Shown piece after piece: positions 1 through 12,530 of a stretch of DNA of 64,000 nucleotides. The notes under the pieces are model-generated. The model was not told where the DNA came from. It saw only the letters and a list, made by a program, of their open reading frames with translations, and searched no databases. A program made the position numbers and the translations under genes. Location of the stretch: contig NC_052046.1 in NCBI RefSeq assembly GCF_015832195.1, forward strand, positions 30,904,911 through 30,968,910, written 5' to 3'. Origin of the DNA: Motacilla alba alba. Lineage: Eukaryota > Chordata > Aves > Passeriformes > Motacillidae. Each line of letters starts with the position of its first letter. The first letter of the stretch is position 1.

Positions 1-1818
1 AGCATTCTTCATATAATTCATGCACACAGTGGTTTCATATCCCAAAACTGTTCTCTGGGTTTTCCTGCTCTAATGCCAGTTGCTTGGGCACTGAGATTGA
101 CTCAGTTAGACTATCTCAGTCTGGGAACAAACTATGAAAACAGCAAAGCAAAATCTGCAAAGATGATTTACCACCATCTCACTGCAAATAATTTCCTAAT
201 TTAAAGGAAAACAAATAAGGAAAGCAAAGAGAGCTCAGTCATGAAAAGGAGGAAATCCTGCCACCACCTTTCAAACCTATTCAACCCTCAGCCCTGCCCC
301 ACTCATTATCCCACTAAAACCAGCAAAAATACCAATCTTGGAACTCAGGCAAAGCACAGGGCTTTTCCACTTGCCATGGGGCTGATCTCTCCTTGTGCCC
401 TATGAGGACTACCACCACCACAGCTCCTGTGGAAGGATACTTGCTCTCTGCCTGGACTTGATGCAAGGTCTTGCTGTGAGAGCCCTGAGCTCTGCACCCA
501 GACCCCATGAAGCGTGGGGTATGCAAGGAGCCTGCGATGCTGCAATTAGCCAGAGCAGCTGCCATGGCTGGGTAATGGAACAGGTGTGTCCTTCCAGCAG
601 CCAGGGACATGATTCTGAAAGTGTCACTCAGTGACCGTGCTGGTGTAATGCAATTACCAATTATGTGGTGCTGCACGGAGATGGATGGGCAGCTTTCCTC
701 CACAGGACACATCTGACCACCCAGGAGATAGGGAGTGGCTGTTTGAGAAGAAAGGCAGGCAGCTCCCAGAGGCTGCCAAGGGCTTTGCAGACAGGACTAC
801 AGGACTGGTGGTGAGAGGCTGCCTGTTCAGCAGCTGTTCCCCTTCACTCTTGGCCATCCCACCCACCACTTCTCCCATCTGCAGCAACAGCCTGGTTTTA
901 TGTGACACATGCAGAAAGGTGTGTATTTTTCCAATGGAGGACCAGAAAACAGGCAGGAAACAAGCTACTACTTGAGAGGCAGCTTGCAGGGAGGTCCCAA
1001 ACAGGATCTGGGTCCAAGAGCTCATAAACTGGACTACCCACCCTTGCAAATCTGGACCACCCAGCCCTGCTAATCTGGAGCCATCTTGCACTCATTCTGC
1101 ATCTCTCATGTAATTCCCACTCTAAGACCGTCAATCTTCTTTGCTAACAACAGGTAGGGATGTGAAGTGTTAATATTGTATCTCTGCCAGGTTGGCAGCA
1201 GTCTGATGGGTGTAGGCCCACTGAGGCTGACAGTGCAAGCTGAGCTAGGCAAACTGAATGGGTGGCTCTATGTGCAATTTTTATAAAAAGACGTGCTCAT
1301 GTCTGCATAGTACAGCTCTCCAAAAAAGTCAAGACACTTAATTCAGTTAACCTTGAGGGAGCATGTTTAGTTTTTTTTCTTTGTTTTAAGATACCAAAAC
1401 CATGCCTAAATCAGCAAAATTACATTCCAATAATTCTTACCAAAAATACATTTGTGCACAGAAGAATTATTCTCTAAAATTTGTCATTACTGGTGAGCAC
1501 AAGTGGAATAAAAAGATGAGGGTGGAATTGCTTCTCCATGGAACTAAATTATATTTCTGTCAACTTCCCTCTTGCAGGTCTCAGAGGAAGGCAGAGGCAT
1601 GTAGTCCTAAAGCACAGGCGTAACACATTGCAAAACTTTAGTTGATCATCTAGCAATGTTTTTAATATGTCTTACTAACAGGCTGCAAAGCTCTCTCTGA
1701 GTGCAAGACAATCCTAAAAATAATGTGTCCATCAGAGAAGAGCTCAGAATATTCCTTGTCTTCTCCTTGCTCCTCTTAAAGCAGTAAGAGAGGAGTGGTG
1801 AAGTAGGAGGCTACTGAC
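1..1818 (-). other. Part of SEMA6A intron 3
   Basis: This is downstream of the exon 3 donor in gene orientation. I looked for the next sema-domain exon (expected to encode DHIYTVDIDTSHTEE or similar) on the minus strand and did not find it, so it lies beyond position 1. A richer-GC stretch at about 460-1090 has overlapping short reading frames on both strands, but none resembles a known protein. No repeat family was recognised. Confidence 0.7.
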
Positions 1819-1936
1819 CTAGCAGCAATGTAGAGGGTCCTGTTCATGACCATGACAAGCTGAATGTCCAGCCGGTGCCTCTGTGTGGTGTTCCGCCCTG
1901 GTTTGTGACCCACGAATACCGGATACTGTCTTGTAT
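1819..1936 (-). CDS. SEMA6A: SEMA6A exon 3 (start of sema domain)
   Basis: Semaphorin 6A is a single-pass transmembrane guidance cue that binds plexin-A2/A4 and acts in axon guidance and neuronal migration. Read on the minus strand, this 118-bp exon follows a pyrimidine tract ending TTCCTTCCTACAG and stops before a GTCAGT donor. It encodes the rest of Tyr34, then residues 35-72 including QYPVFVGHKPGRNTTQRHR and LYIAA, and ends on the first two bases of codon 73. This is the beginning of the class 6 semaphorin propeller and matches my recollection of vertebrate SEMA6A nearly residue for residue. Two N-glycosylation sequons lie here, Asn49 (NTT) and Asn65 (NRT). The exon enters in phase 1, continuing the codon opened in exon 2, and leaves in phase 2. 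The stretch LVMVMNRT differs from the mammalian form I remember (MIMIMNGT). The next exon is not in the window. Confidence 0.96.
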
Positions 1937-4273
1937 CTGTAGGAAGGAAAAAAATCAGCAGGGTCAAAAGAGAATAACAACCTGAAATGGTGCTAACATG
2001 AACACCATGGGGCCCAGCTATAGCCAAAACCCATGGTTTCTGTTCTGCCCTGGAAGCACAGACTGGGGCTAGAAGGCATGAGCACAAGACGCTGGAGAGT
2101 TCTTCAAGGTTACGGTGTCTGCAGCTGCAAAGGAGAAAGTCACCACCTTTGTAGAAGACAAAACTGCAAATTTTTTTAAGCATACATAAAGCTGTTCCGG
2201 AGCTCTTGGCACACAGGTACATGGCACTTTCTTGCAGTTTTCTTTCACTGCTTGGAGAGCTTAAATGCTTTCTCCTGGCTGCTAAAGCATGTTGATCAGG
2301 ATGAAGCTGTTTCATAGTGGCCAGTCAATCACCACAATGACTGGACTGGTAGTGGCTAAAGCAAAAGGCTTGGCTCTTGTTTATTCAAACTGCCAGTTCC
2401 CTGGGTTTTCTACAGGACTCTACTGCTGTAGGGTTTTCCGAGAAATGGTGGGAAATCACCACTTGAACTTTATGAAGTGAAAGTCACTGCACATTATTTT
2501 GGCAACCAGTCTGATATTCCACTCCTTCTGGCAACTGGGCAGTAATACTGACTGGAATCCCAGTACTGAGCTTCTGCTATCAACAAGTCAGCTTCCCCCA
2601 CTCCAGTTCTACCAGTCAGCAAGAGTACTGATTGTCTATTCCCTTTATTTTTTGGGGGTGAGAACTCAGCACACACAAGCTGTTCCACTGCTCCTCAGAT
2701 GGGTGTACAACCTAACAGTGAACACTTCTGATCAAGGGCCACTTCACATTCATGTGTATCATATGACCATGACATCTAGGTGCACAAACAAGGAGCTAAT
2801 TAAGTAAATAAAATGACAGAAGACAGGAGGAAGATAATCCTCTGATGAGCATTATCACAGCAAGTGATAATGTTGCAAATGAATGTTATACAGAGCTGAC
2901 TAGCATCTAGCTATAGTCTTTCCCCATTAATATGCTTTCCCAGAAAACTGCAGCTCTTTGGGAAAGTCTATTTCTTCAGAAACTCATCGGCTGCTTTAGT
3001 ATTTTCAGCTATTGTCTTCTAAGAGCATTGCAACTGTTAAGCTTGGTCAAAGTACTGGTTCACAGCATGGCTTCAGCAGAGCACCTCAAAGTGTCACATG
3101 CCACAAAGTTTGGTGATAAAACTGAATAGAAAAAGGAACTTCTCATCAAACCAGGTGCTGAGAACTCTTTAGGAAATAAATTAAGACACCAGGTAGGATT
3201 TCCATTCAGAAGGTTAATCCTTCTGATCATGTCCTACATGCAAAATGCCAAGTGTTATTGTCAGGCTGTTTTCTACTCAGTAATGTTTTCTCTGTAACTC
3301 ATGGATCTAGAACAAACTAGGGACATTTATGTCCACTACAGCATGCCATGCTGCAGAGGAAAAATCATCCCATGTTCTATTTCTCTAAAAACATCAAGTA
3401 TGGCAAATTTTTCTAGGAATGATTAGCACTGCCCTTCTGGAGGGTGAAAATGTTGGTGCTGAAGTGGCCACACTAGCCATGTTTCACCTGGGGTTGCTTC
3501 AGAGCAGTTCTTCCCTGTTGTTGTACCTCAGAAGTCTATTAGCATTTGCAGCACATCAGGTGTGCCCTGGAGTTTTGTCTTTCAGAATAATGTTATACAG
3601 GACAGACAAGTTTTTGCACAGTAAACGTGGACAGTTTTAAAACCAAATTCCTGAACAAAAAAAGAATTGAACAGAAGCCTGCTCTTGGCTGACTTGCTAC
3701 TCCCTGGTATACTTTTAGGGGCCCAGATGCTAAAGACTTTCTTATAAACATCTGAAACTTTGGGACTTTGAAGAATTTTCATTGCCATTATCACAATTGA
3801 GATGAGGCATATGTGAAAGAATCAGTTAAGTCAAGCCTCACATCCACTGTAAGACACACAGAAAGCTCTCCACCTGTTTATCCAGCAGATCTCAGTATGC
3901 AGCTGTTGGTGTTACACTAGATTTTGGAGAGTTTGCCAATCTCTACTGGTAAAAAAGGTATGAACTTCTGTCATACAAGATTCTTTGTCTTGATTTGGTT
4001 TTTAGCTTCAATTCCATCTTAGGAAAAAAATGCCTAACGCTCAAGCAAAATCCATTTGAGCTTAAAGAAGTTCAATTATTTGTATTAGATTAACAAATAA
4101 TAAGACCATGTCAAAAAATCATGTTCCTATATTAGAACATGAGAATGTAAATTGGCTGATATGGGAGAAATCAAGAAAAAAACCCACTTTTTCCACTGCA
4201 ACTGTTTTTGAGTAGTGTTGCTTTCAAGTCCCTGATCAGTACTACATGAAGTCCTCTAGCCCCTTATACTTAC
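1937..4273 (-). other. SEMA6A intron 2 (complete)
   Basis: A phase 1 intron of 2337 bp between the GTAAGT donor after exon 2 and the CTACAG acceptor of exon 3. It has a possible branch-site context (CTGAT) and a T-rich tract directly before the acceptor. The content is AT-rich unique sequence. I see no exon, repeat or RNA gene in it. Confidence 0.9.
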
Positions 4274-4373
4274 AGTTGCCATGCGAAATACTGATGGGCT
4301 CAGAATCTTCTGGGAAACCAGCCCCAGCAAAGTGTAGCAGTGTGAAATATAGCAGCAAGGCTTCTGACCTCAT
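4274..4373 (-). CDS. SEMA6A: SEMA6A exon 2, first coding exon (start codon and signal peptide)
   Basis: On the minus strand the start codon is at 4373-4371 and the coding part runs 100 bp to 4274, where a perfect GTAAGT donor follows. It encodes 33 residues plus one base. The first 18 or so are a signal peptide (MRSEALLLYFTLLHFAGA) with a basic residue followed by a leucine-rich core. Mature protein then begins near GFPEDSEPISISHGN, which is the known SEMA6A amino terminus. Asn33 becomes an N-Y-T glycosylation site once exon 3 is joined. The start is secure: an in-frame TGA sits three codons upstream (TGA ACT ACT ATG), and no earlier in-frame ATG follows it. Splicing to exon 3 joins T to AT and makes Tyr34. 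The gene encodes a roughly thousand-residue membrane protein, so only its extreme amino terminus is present here. Confidence 0.97.
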
Positions 4374-4411
4374 AGTAGTTCAGCTGTGAGGCTTCACTTC
4401 TTCACTTCACC
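4374..4411 (-). other. SEMA6A: SEMA6A 5' untranslated part of exon 2
   Basis: Upstream of the start codon on the minus strand, 38 bases lead back to an acceptor reading CTTGTTTGTCTTCCACAG, with its AG at plus positions 4413-4412. This makes exon 2 a 138-bp exon with a short leader, so the rest of the 5' untranslated region must come from one or more upstream noncoding exons. The leader holds repeated GTGAAG units and an in-frame stop. Confidence 0.85.
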
Positions 4412-5057
4412 CTGTGGAAGACAAACAAGAGTTTAAGCACCTTCAGGTGGATCAGAGCTTTAAAGAGTCTGTGGAAAGTGGAGGAAGCTTTTCTCCTCAG
4501 GCCTCTCACTCTACCTGAGGAGGCATGCTGTGTTTCCAAGCAGAAACTGCCCTGCAAAGCCAGTTATTCTTCACCTCATACCCTAGCAGGGCTACATCTT
4601 GCTTGAGGATAGACTTAAGGACCTGTGTGTTACAAAACATTTTCTGCCTCTGATGCTTATATGTAATAAAGACGCTTCATCTCCTGCACTGATCAACACC
4701 TGACAAGAGTTTTCCAAGAAATATTTTATTTTCCCCTTCTTTGGTTTACATAATTAAATGATGACACAATGACACACACCATAAATAAATAATAAAAAAC
4801 CTCACCCTACATTATTCTGGTTAAAAAGAGATTAAGAATTATACTACTGGACTGTTTCATACCCTGCAGAGTGGTGAATCAAGTGAAGAAACACTGAGAG
4901 AGCTTGATGGAGCATTCAGAACATGTCATTGGGCTTTGCCACAAAAATACGTACCCATAAATTTAGGCGTCATAAAACCAATACTCTAACTTGTGATAAA
5001 ATAAGGAAGAAAAGAACTGTCTAAATCCTGCAATTTTTCCCCCATGTTTCACTAATG

Positions 5058-5083
5058 CATTCATTCATTCATTCATTCATTCA
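5058..5083. repeat. (CATT)n microsatellite
   Basis: About six and a half perfect copies of CATT, followed by a degenerate copy (cactcag). A short simple repeat in intron 1. Confidence 0.95.
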
Positions 5084-8076
5084 CTCAGATTTCATGTACA
5101 AAAATATCCCTAAATCTTTAAGATAAAAGGAACTACAGAGGCCTTTGGATACAGTCAAAAAACCCAGCACATAATACAGTAAATACTTCATAATTCCCAG
5201 GCAAATTTCACAAAGACATTGATCTGTAGGGGAAATGAGTGCGAAAGTGGGGTTTTCTTTTCATCCCTTCCAGAGTTTCAAACCTTTGATGCTGCCTGCC
5301 AAAGATTCCTTTTGAACAAAGCTATTTTACAGTGGTCTATCAGTCATTCAAGATTTATGGGCAGAAAGTCAAACTTCATAACCTACATAGTCTTTGAAAC
5401 TTAATTTGGCAAACAAAGTGCTAGCTTGCCCTTCTGCAGCACTATTTAATATTAGATACCTGTGTCTCCTTTCTTGATGCCAAAAAAAGCATTAGCAAGT
5501 CTTAAACATTGGATTCCTCATTTTTTAACCAATAGAAAAGTGTCATAATGATTAATTTGCCTCATCAGATATTTGCTTTCAAATAAAATTTCAGTTGCTA
5601 TAAATGGTTTGGAGTGGGGGATCTGTTGCAGGGTGATAGAGTCCATAAGGACTGTTGATTTATTACACTCTCTGTGTTAGTCTATTGTTATTTCAACACA
5701 AAAATTAGAATTTTGGCTGATTCTCTATTTCTATTAGCAAAATAACTGAGAGACCAAGTTAGACCAAGAATAGGAAAAAAGAATAATGTAAGGCTGTGAC
5801 TGACAACTGAACAAAGTTTCAGATAGATGGTGAAGGATAAAAATAGCAAAAATAAATGCAATACAATGCAGACACTGTCTATTATAACTTATAGGAGAAT
5901 GCATACTAAAAGATAGTACATACAAGCCCCAACAGACGTATTTCCATCTAGCTCTGGTTAAGCCAATTGCTCTGTATGATTACTAGACACAGCTATGTCT
6001 GCCTGCAGACACTTTCTTTATGCATTTCCTCCATTTGTCCTTCTAGTCACCTCTTACATTTTCTCTGGACTGTTAGCTCTCTGGGGTAGAACCTGTTTCT
6101 TTCTATTTGGTGTCATTCGGGGCTCTTTGGAATGTCCAAAGAGGAAATAAGCAGCAGAAGTAAATAGCAGGCTTGGAAAAACAGTTTCCCTCTAAAAGTT
6201 ATAATTAAAAGCAATACATACACATTAAAGGGGCTAATTCCTCTATCTCTATGCAATTTTTCAAAATGTCACTTTGCTGGGTTAAAAATTTTCCCTTTGT
6301 AAGTACACAGCAAAATGGCAAAATTCCTTACTACACAAATTGATTGAAATTATTTTCTCTTTGAAATTGGTACAATCCAATGTACAAACCTTTTCTGAAA
6401 TGTACATGAGGAACAACAGTTTAATGGGGAAAACTGAGGAAGCAATCCAATTCTTCCACTTACACTGTAATAATCTACAGTGTCAGTCTGCAGGCTAACA
6501 ATCCAAGCCTCTTGGCTCACAGTGAGACTCCAAAGCATAAGAATAGCTGCTTTCTGTTACTCTCTATCATCATAAAATCCACTATCTAACAATATGTGTG
6601 CTGTGAGGAAAGCACCACAGTACTGCAGACACAGCTCTGCCACTCCCCTTTAGAGCCTGAAAAACTTGTTCTGCACCATCAGCCTCCAATTCTCATTCAG
6701 ACTTGTGTACTGCTCTGCGTACATCTGCATGGGAGACAGCTTCCAGGAAAATGAACAAGGCCCAGCATGCATACTTTGTGATTTCATGCACATGCTCTTG
6801 GGCCAGATCTGCTTTCTTTTACCTGGGAAAAAAACCAAACCGACAAATGAACTGACATGGATTGGTAGGTTTATATGAAATTCTCCCTCCTTCTTTCGGG
6901 GATTCTTCTGGGGAAGAAAAGAGGGAGAAGAGAGGAAAAAAGTATAATTCTCTGTTGCTCTGATGCCAACATTGTCATTCAAATTCACCAAATGTGTATG
7001 CAAAATATCTGCCTTACATGTCAATAATTCAAGTGGACTACATGTGTATCAGTGTCTGTGCCAATAAATTAGCACCGAGGAGGACTAAATTGCATCCAAA
7101 GGCAGCTTTTTTCCAGAGGTAATTATTCAAACATATTGTCACTTTTGCAGTTCTTACAATGGCAGAAAGAGCCCTACTGTTTCGGTGGAATTTCAGAAAA
7201 GTGCTGATTCAAGAAGGTCACACTTATTTTTAGGACAATTTTCACCGTGGTTGGGCCCCTGGGATTGATGCAAATGTTCTCACTCGCAACTGTGCTGAAA
7301 CTACTTTTGTTCAAAAGTGCTTGTGAACACAGTGTCTGATGAAGACGAGTAGCTAGACAGTGATGCCAAGTGAGTACAGCACTGTTTCAAAATAAAAGTT
7401 TTGCAAACATTAATGAAGAGCTCTCCATCTTTCATGCAGAGATCTGAACTGCAATTCAATCTGGCCTGCACTAAGCCATAATGTTTGAGAGAGAACTGGG
7501 TCTGAAAACTCCAGTTCTCCTGATTCAAAACATTGTAGCTCTTGTTAAAGGAAGCTACTGGTGACAAGAGTGAACCTTGGTGGTCCTTTATTATCAAGCA
7601 TGCTATTAAATACAGCCCTACAAATATTTAAGGGAATGTTTTATAGTCTATGTCTAGTCCAGTGATTTGTAGCCATCAAACTGGCACAGTAGATTAGATT
7701 TCTTCCAAGATTTTTTTAAAAACCCAAAATAATTTGCTTTTTGCTTTCCTAAACCAAAGAATATAAGAATGTTTTGGAACATACATTGGTGCTCTGATTC
7801 TTCTTTCTGAATCTGATGTTTCAAATACCTATGTAAGACATCTTGTTATGGCCGCTTATGTGTTCTCTCCTTTTTGTTGTACTATAATTACATATAAACA
7901 AACCACATGATCTCTTAAAGTATATAGAAATCACAGTTTTGCCTTCTGAGGTGGAATAGATTTCTCTGTTTGTACACTTCAGCCCAAAGATGAATCACTT
8001 CTAAGTAGGATGTTTGAATACTAATACAAGATAATTGCTATTACTGTTATTTTTACTTAGTCAAAGCCTATGTATG

Positions 8077-8135
<59 letters not shown>
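8077..8135. repeat. (CATATA)n microsatellite
   Basis: Nearly ten uninterrupted copies of the hexanucleotide CATATA, flanked on the right by related degenerate sequence (CATATGCATATATGTATA). The tract alternates pyrimidine and purine almost throughout and is likely to vary in length between individuals. Confidence 0.97.
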
Positions 8136-10850
8136 GCATATATGTATAAATATACATAATCACCCACATATACATGCTTGACATAGAATCATTTACTTTT
8201 GTAAAATTCATGCTGTTGGCATGAAGGAGTTTCTGAAGCCAAGAAAGTAATGATCATTTCAAAACAAAGAGAAAAATCTAATTTTACTTTGCCAAGTTCT
8301 TTCCACAATGACTACCCATGGCTATTCAAGCTAACAAGGAGCTACCATGATGAGCTTTGCTTTTCACTGTCTGATATTTTTACCATTTACAACAGTCTGC
8401 ATGGAAATGCATATAGAATATCTGCTTGGCAAAGGAAAGAATTATGTGGCTCCTGCCACAATACCCTAGTAGGCAGTTTATGTTATCTACAGCATGTTTG
8501 TTCCAGAAGGGTTGCACAATCCAATGAAAAATCTGAATGGAAAAGAGACCTTCCTGGTAAACTCCATAAAAGCGCGAGGGCAGATTTCATCCTGATAACA
8601 AATTCAACAGCAACAGCAATGACTGCAAAGGCACATCTCTAATGAAAGGGATGCTCTTCCATGTTAGAAAACCTCCCATCTTGTTGCTTCAACCTCACTG
8701 TTCATTCAGCTAATCCCAGCATAACTCCAAGAAAAATTAAAGTATGCAACCATGTCAGAATTTTCCCATGGCACAGTAAGACTGCTCTATAATGAATAGA
8801 TCTTGTTATATTCATTTATTACAAAACATCTTTCTACCATGATGGGTTGTGTTCACACACAACAGCTGCACTTCGATCCACAAATTATTAAGCTTAATGT
8901 GAGAATCACCGGACAAAATTCCATGGTCCATGTTATGCCTGAAGCAAGGCCAAAAACCTACTGGCCCTAAAAATCTGTGACTGTCTTCAACAAACTCTTT
9001 CATTTCTACAAATATGTATAAATTATTTGTTCTTCAAAAAGACAGTCCAGCAAGAAAAAATAGCATTTAACCAAATGTCGAGGAAACTATAAAGTAAAGC
9101 TGGATGAATCTGAACTACTGCATAAGGTACAATGCACAACAGGAAAGCAGCAGCCTACATGAACTGGTCCTGGAAATGCTCAGCTAATAGCCCTTAGAAT
9201 CATAACCAGCAAAAGCAAAAGTACCATTAAAAAGCAGGGAAGAAACTGATTTGAGTTTCATAACAGATGCTGAAAGATTGGAGATTCTTCTGTGGTAAGA
9301 GCTTTAAAGGCACACAGGTGATTTAGGAGCCCAAGTACTACCCCAGTGTCTCATCAAAAGAGACTCACAGAGCAAGCTCTGCCCTTACATAAAAAGCATG
9401 TATTGATCTACACAGCCATGCCTTGCTGTGCTGAAGGCAGAGCACAGAAACTAGGTGGCCGACCTGCCTGCTGTTCTCTGCTATGGTACAGATTTGCCAT
9501 GAGATATTCGTAAACATCCTTCAAGTCCCTTGGCTAAATTTAAATTCGTTTAATTTTCTTTTAGAAATCTCTGAGTGGAAAACACCATCACTGCTATTTA
9601 CCTTTTTAAATTCACAGTTTCTAGAAAGTGAAACACAAGCATTCCATGCAAGTCAGAGGAAGGAATTAGGAATAATGCAACAACAAAAACAAAAGAGAGG
9701 AATACAACCTGATGGCTGCAGCTCCAAGAGAATGAGGAAAGTTAGGCTGGCACCAGCAGAGCTGTTCAGGAGAGCATCTTTTGTCTATGTCTGTCTGTGT
9801 GGTGTGTTAGCTGCTCAGTCACCTCGCATGGCTGCACCAGGCAGCAGAAGGGCTCATGCAAAATGCCTGGTCTGAGTGGTGCCAAGGGGATCAGACAGAT
9901 GTGAGTGAACAGAAGCTCAGCAGGTGCTTGGGAAGCTCAGGAGAGATGAGACACAAGTGGCGATCAGCAAGATGCAGCATGGGGCGCCAGACACTGCAAC
10001 TGAATTGCCAATGGCAGGGCAGTGCCTGGGATGGACAGCTTTCTCAGCCATGCTGTCCTTTCTCTACCAATTGCTGCTCAGTCACCTGAATGGTGGTGCA
10101 GGTGGCTACAGAGACTCAATGCCAGCTCCATGCCTATCATCACTACCAACTCCCAACATCTTTTTGTGACTGATGGTGCAGCCAACATTCATCTTTCCTC
10201 TCCTGCTCTGCTCCTGCTGTCTCTACAGCTGGCCATACATTTCATGTGGCCAAAAAAGCACTCTTGCACTCCAGGTAGCTGGTGCTTATGCCAGAGAGAC
10301 TCGAGCATGAAGGCATTGGGGTAATCACCTGTACTCCTTCAGATCTCATGGTAACAAGGGGTTGCTCCTGAGCACTGGCGAGGGGAGAGAGGCAGTGCCC
10401 AAGGGACGCCCACACCTGTCTGGCAGCACTGCGGAACAGCCCTAAATTACGTGTGTGAAGCACCACTCTCTCTCATTTGTGCGTATCAAAAAGTTCTCCC
10501 TGACTATAAGAGGGCTGCATGGGTGCCCTCTGTTGTACATGCTTTAGTAGCATTTTAATTGGATTCAGAACTGCTTACTCATTGCCCAGCTGCTGTGGGC
10601 TGCATGCCAGGCATGACGATCAGGCCCAAGGGAAAGACACCAATAAGAGCAATTTTGCCTCATATAGTAAGCAACAGTACCTACCTTCATTAAAAAGAAT
10701 AGTATGAACTTCATTACTAGTTCAATAAAACACAGATACACGAGCCATGCAGATTTTCTCACAAAGACTTGCAAAAATGCATCTAAAATAAAATTTCTGC
10801 CCCAACACAAAGTATTTTCATGCAAGTTTCAGCGGTAATTTTTTTTTTTC

Positions 10851-10874
10851 ATTCAGGTTTATGTAAACCTGAAT
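10851..10874. repeat. Perfect 11-bp inverted repeat, 2-base spacer
   Basis: The arms ATTCAGGTTTA and TAAACCTGAAT are exact reverse complements separated by TG, just after a run of T. It could be a hairpin in single strands or RNA, or a relic of a mobile-element terminus. No longer element boundary is seen. Confidence 0.9.
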
Positions 10875-12324
10875 CTATACCAACTTTTCTCTCCCCTCAT
10901 TTGCACCTTTACAAGGCCATACCTCACACAATAATGCCACCAAAGTTATGTGGCATCACTACCTCCTGCCTCAGTAAGCGATAAACAGAAAAAATCTGGA
11001 CAACCCCCAGGCAGCAGTGATGAGCCTCAGCCTGTCGAATGGGAGTAGCAGGTGTCAAGTCAGTAGGCAAAACTCAGCATGCTTAATGCTGGCAACCTGT
11101 CCTGTCAAGATCCACATTGCTGCTCCCTCCAGTGCATCCCAAAAAGAAAACGCAAAGAACAAATGGAGGCCTAACTAAAAGAAACCCTCTTCTGACCTGA
11201 GTGAGACATCTCTATGACTGCAGTGTTAATAGGATACTGCTGTTCAGAGGGGAAACAGTCAGAAGGAAGATGAACATCTCCCAGATGGAATTAGAAGCAT
11301 CTCAGGCCTATCGATTTTGGTTGTAACCTTTACTGTAAACAGTCCACAGGGGCCTCATCAGCCACCTGTTCAGTGATATTTGCATTGAAATATAGAGCCA
11401 ACGCAAATGAGAAAATGGCCACAGTTCCTTGCTAAAGCATCTGCTCTAGCAAGATGCATCTATCTGTGCATCACAGTTACAGGTTTTAAAGGAAAGGGTA
11501 ATGCAGTGGCACTAGCTCTCTCACATGGCTCTGAAATAACAAATGCTCCATTTGTCATGATGTTGATGGTGGTGGTAGTGATATTATATCATGCAATATT
11601 TCACTTTCTAATAATTGCTCAGTTTTATACTGAAATCAGGCTTGCCAAAACTGGGAGGAAAGCCATCTGTGCCTGGAGGACGACTGCCAGAAACATTTGC
11701 AATTTTATTTTGGGGTTATAAACCTGCAGAATGGAACAAAGGCAATGCCTAAAAAACTTCTTTCACTCAACACCCCCAGACCTAACTCTGGAACAGCTTG
11801 GTCAGTCATTACAAAGATGTCTTTCTTATTTTTAAAAGTCTCACTTATTTAAGAGATAAAAATAGCTCTATTGATTGTGGGACTTCAGCAAAACTCTGTC
11901 AAGATTCTGAATTGATTTGAGAGCTAAATGTAGCAATCACTGCCTTTTGAAAGGAGAGAACACCATCTCTTATATATACTTTGCTGTTTCATCTCGGCAT
12001 GCTTAACAGAAAACAGCTACACTCCCAGCAACACCATTACTCTCTCCAACACTCATTTTGCCTGGGAAATATCAGTGCCAGTCAACTGACCTTCTATTCC
12101 CTCATCTGATAGATGGAATAAAAATTTTGTAGCTGCAGGTGACCCAAAGACATAATGGGAGAAAAATGTGTCCTTCCTTTGTTTTCTTCAACTTTTGGAC
12201 AGCAAAGGTAAAACACCAAGTCTGGTATGTTTTCACAACACCATTTACAAATGTCACTGATTAGAAGTTAGACACAGCCCAGCAGGCATTGTCTCAGCTG
12301 CTGCATGAACACTGCAAGGGTATG

Positions 12325-12530
12325 CAGAGATTGGACAAGGGGAAATATCTTCAGACTGGGAGGGTGCTGAGGCACTGAAATAAGTTGCCCAAAGAAATTG
12401 TGGAGGTTCCATTGCTGGAAGTGCTCAGTGACAGGCTGGATGGTCCTTTGAGCAACCCGGTCTAGCAGAAGGTGTTGAAAATAGACAATCTTTAAGGTCC
12501 CTTCCAACCTAAACTTTCATGATTCTGTGA
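12325..12530 (+). mobile_element. CR1 LINE 3'-end fragment
   Basis: The segment carries the typical 3' untranslated signature of avian CR1 retrotransposons. It starts near GATTGGACAAGGGGAAATA, continues with CTGAAATAAGTTGCCCAAAG, CTGGAAGTGCTCAGTGACAG and GGATGGTCCTTTGAGCAACC, then TTTAAGGTCCCTTCCAACCT, and ends with the CATGATTCTGTGA-type terminal repeat. It is 5'-truncated and diverged, as most CR1 copies are. Orientation is plus, opposite to SEMA6A. It is the strongest single indicator of an avian or other sauropsid genome. Confidence 0.9.

Larger units (their letters stand above)
4412..12324 (-). other. SEMA6A intron 1, exon-2-proximal part
   Basis: AT-rich intronic sequence upstream of exon 2 in gene orientation. 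It holds two microsatellites (listed separately) and a perfect short palindrome at 10851-10874. The 9.7-10.5 kb stretch is richer in GC and has overlapping reading frames up to 130 codons on the plus strand, with no recognisable protein similarity and no splice context I would trust. Nothing else was identified. Confidence 0.6.

Noticed and set aside
1..1818. Possible SEMA6A exon 4
   Set aside because: I searched the minus strand for the expected DHIYTVDIDT-type segment with splice sites and found none.
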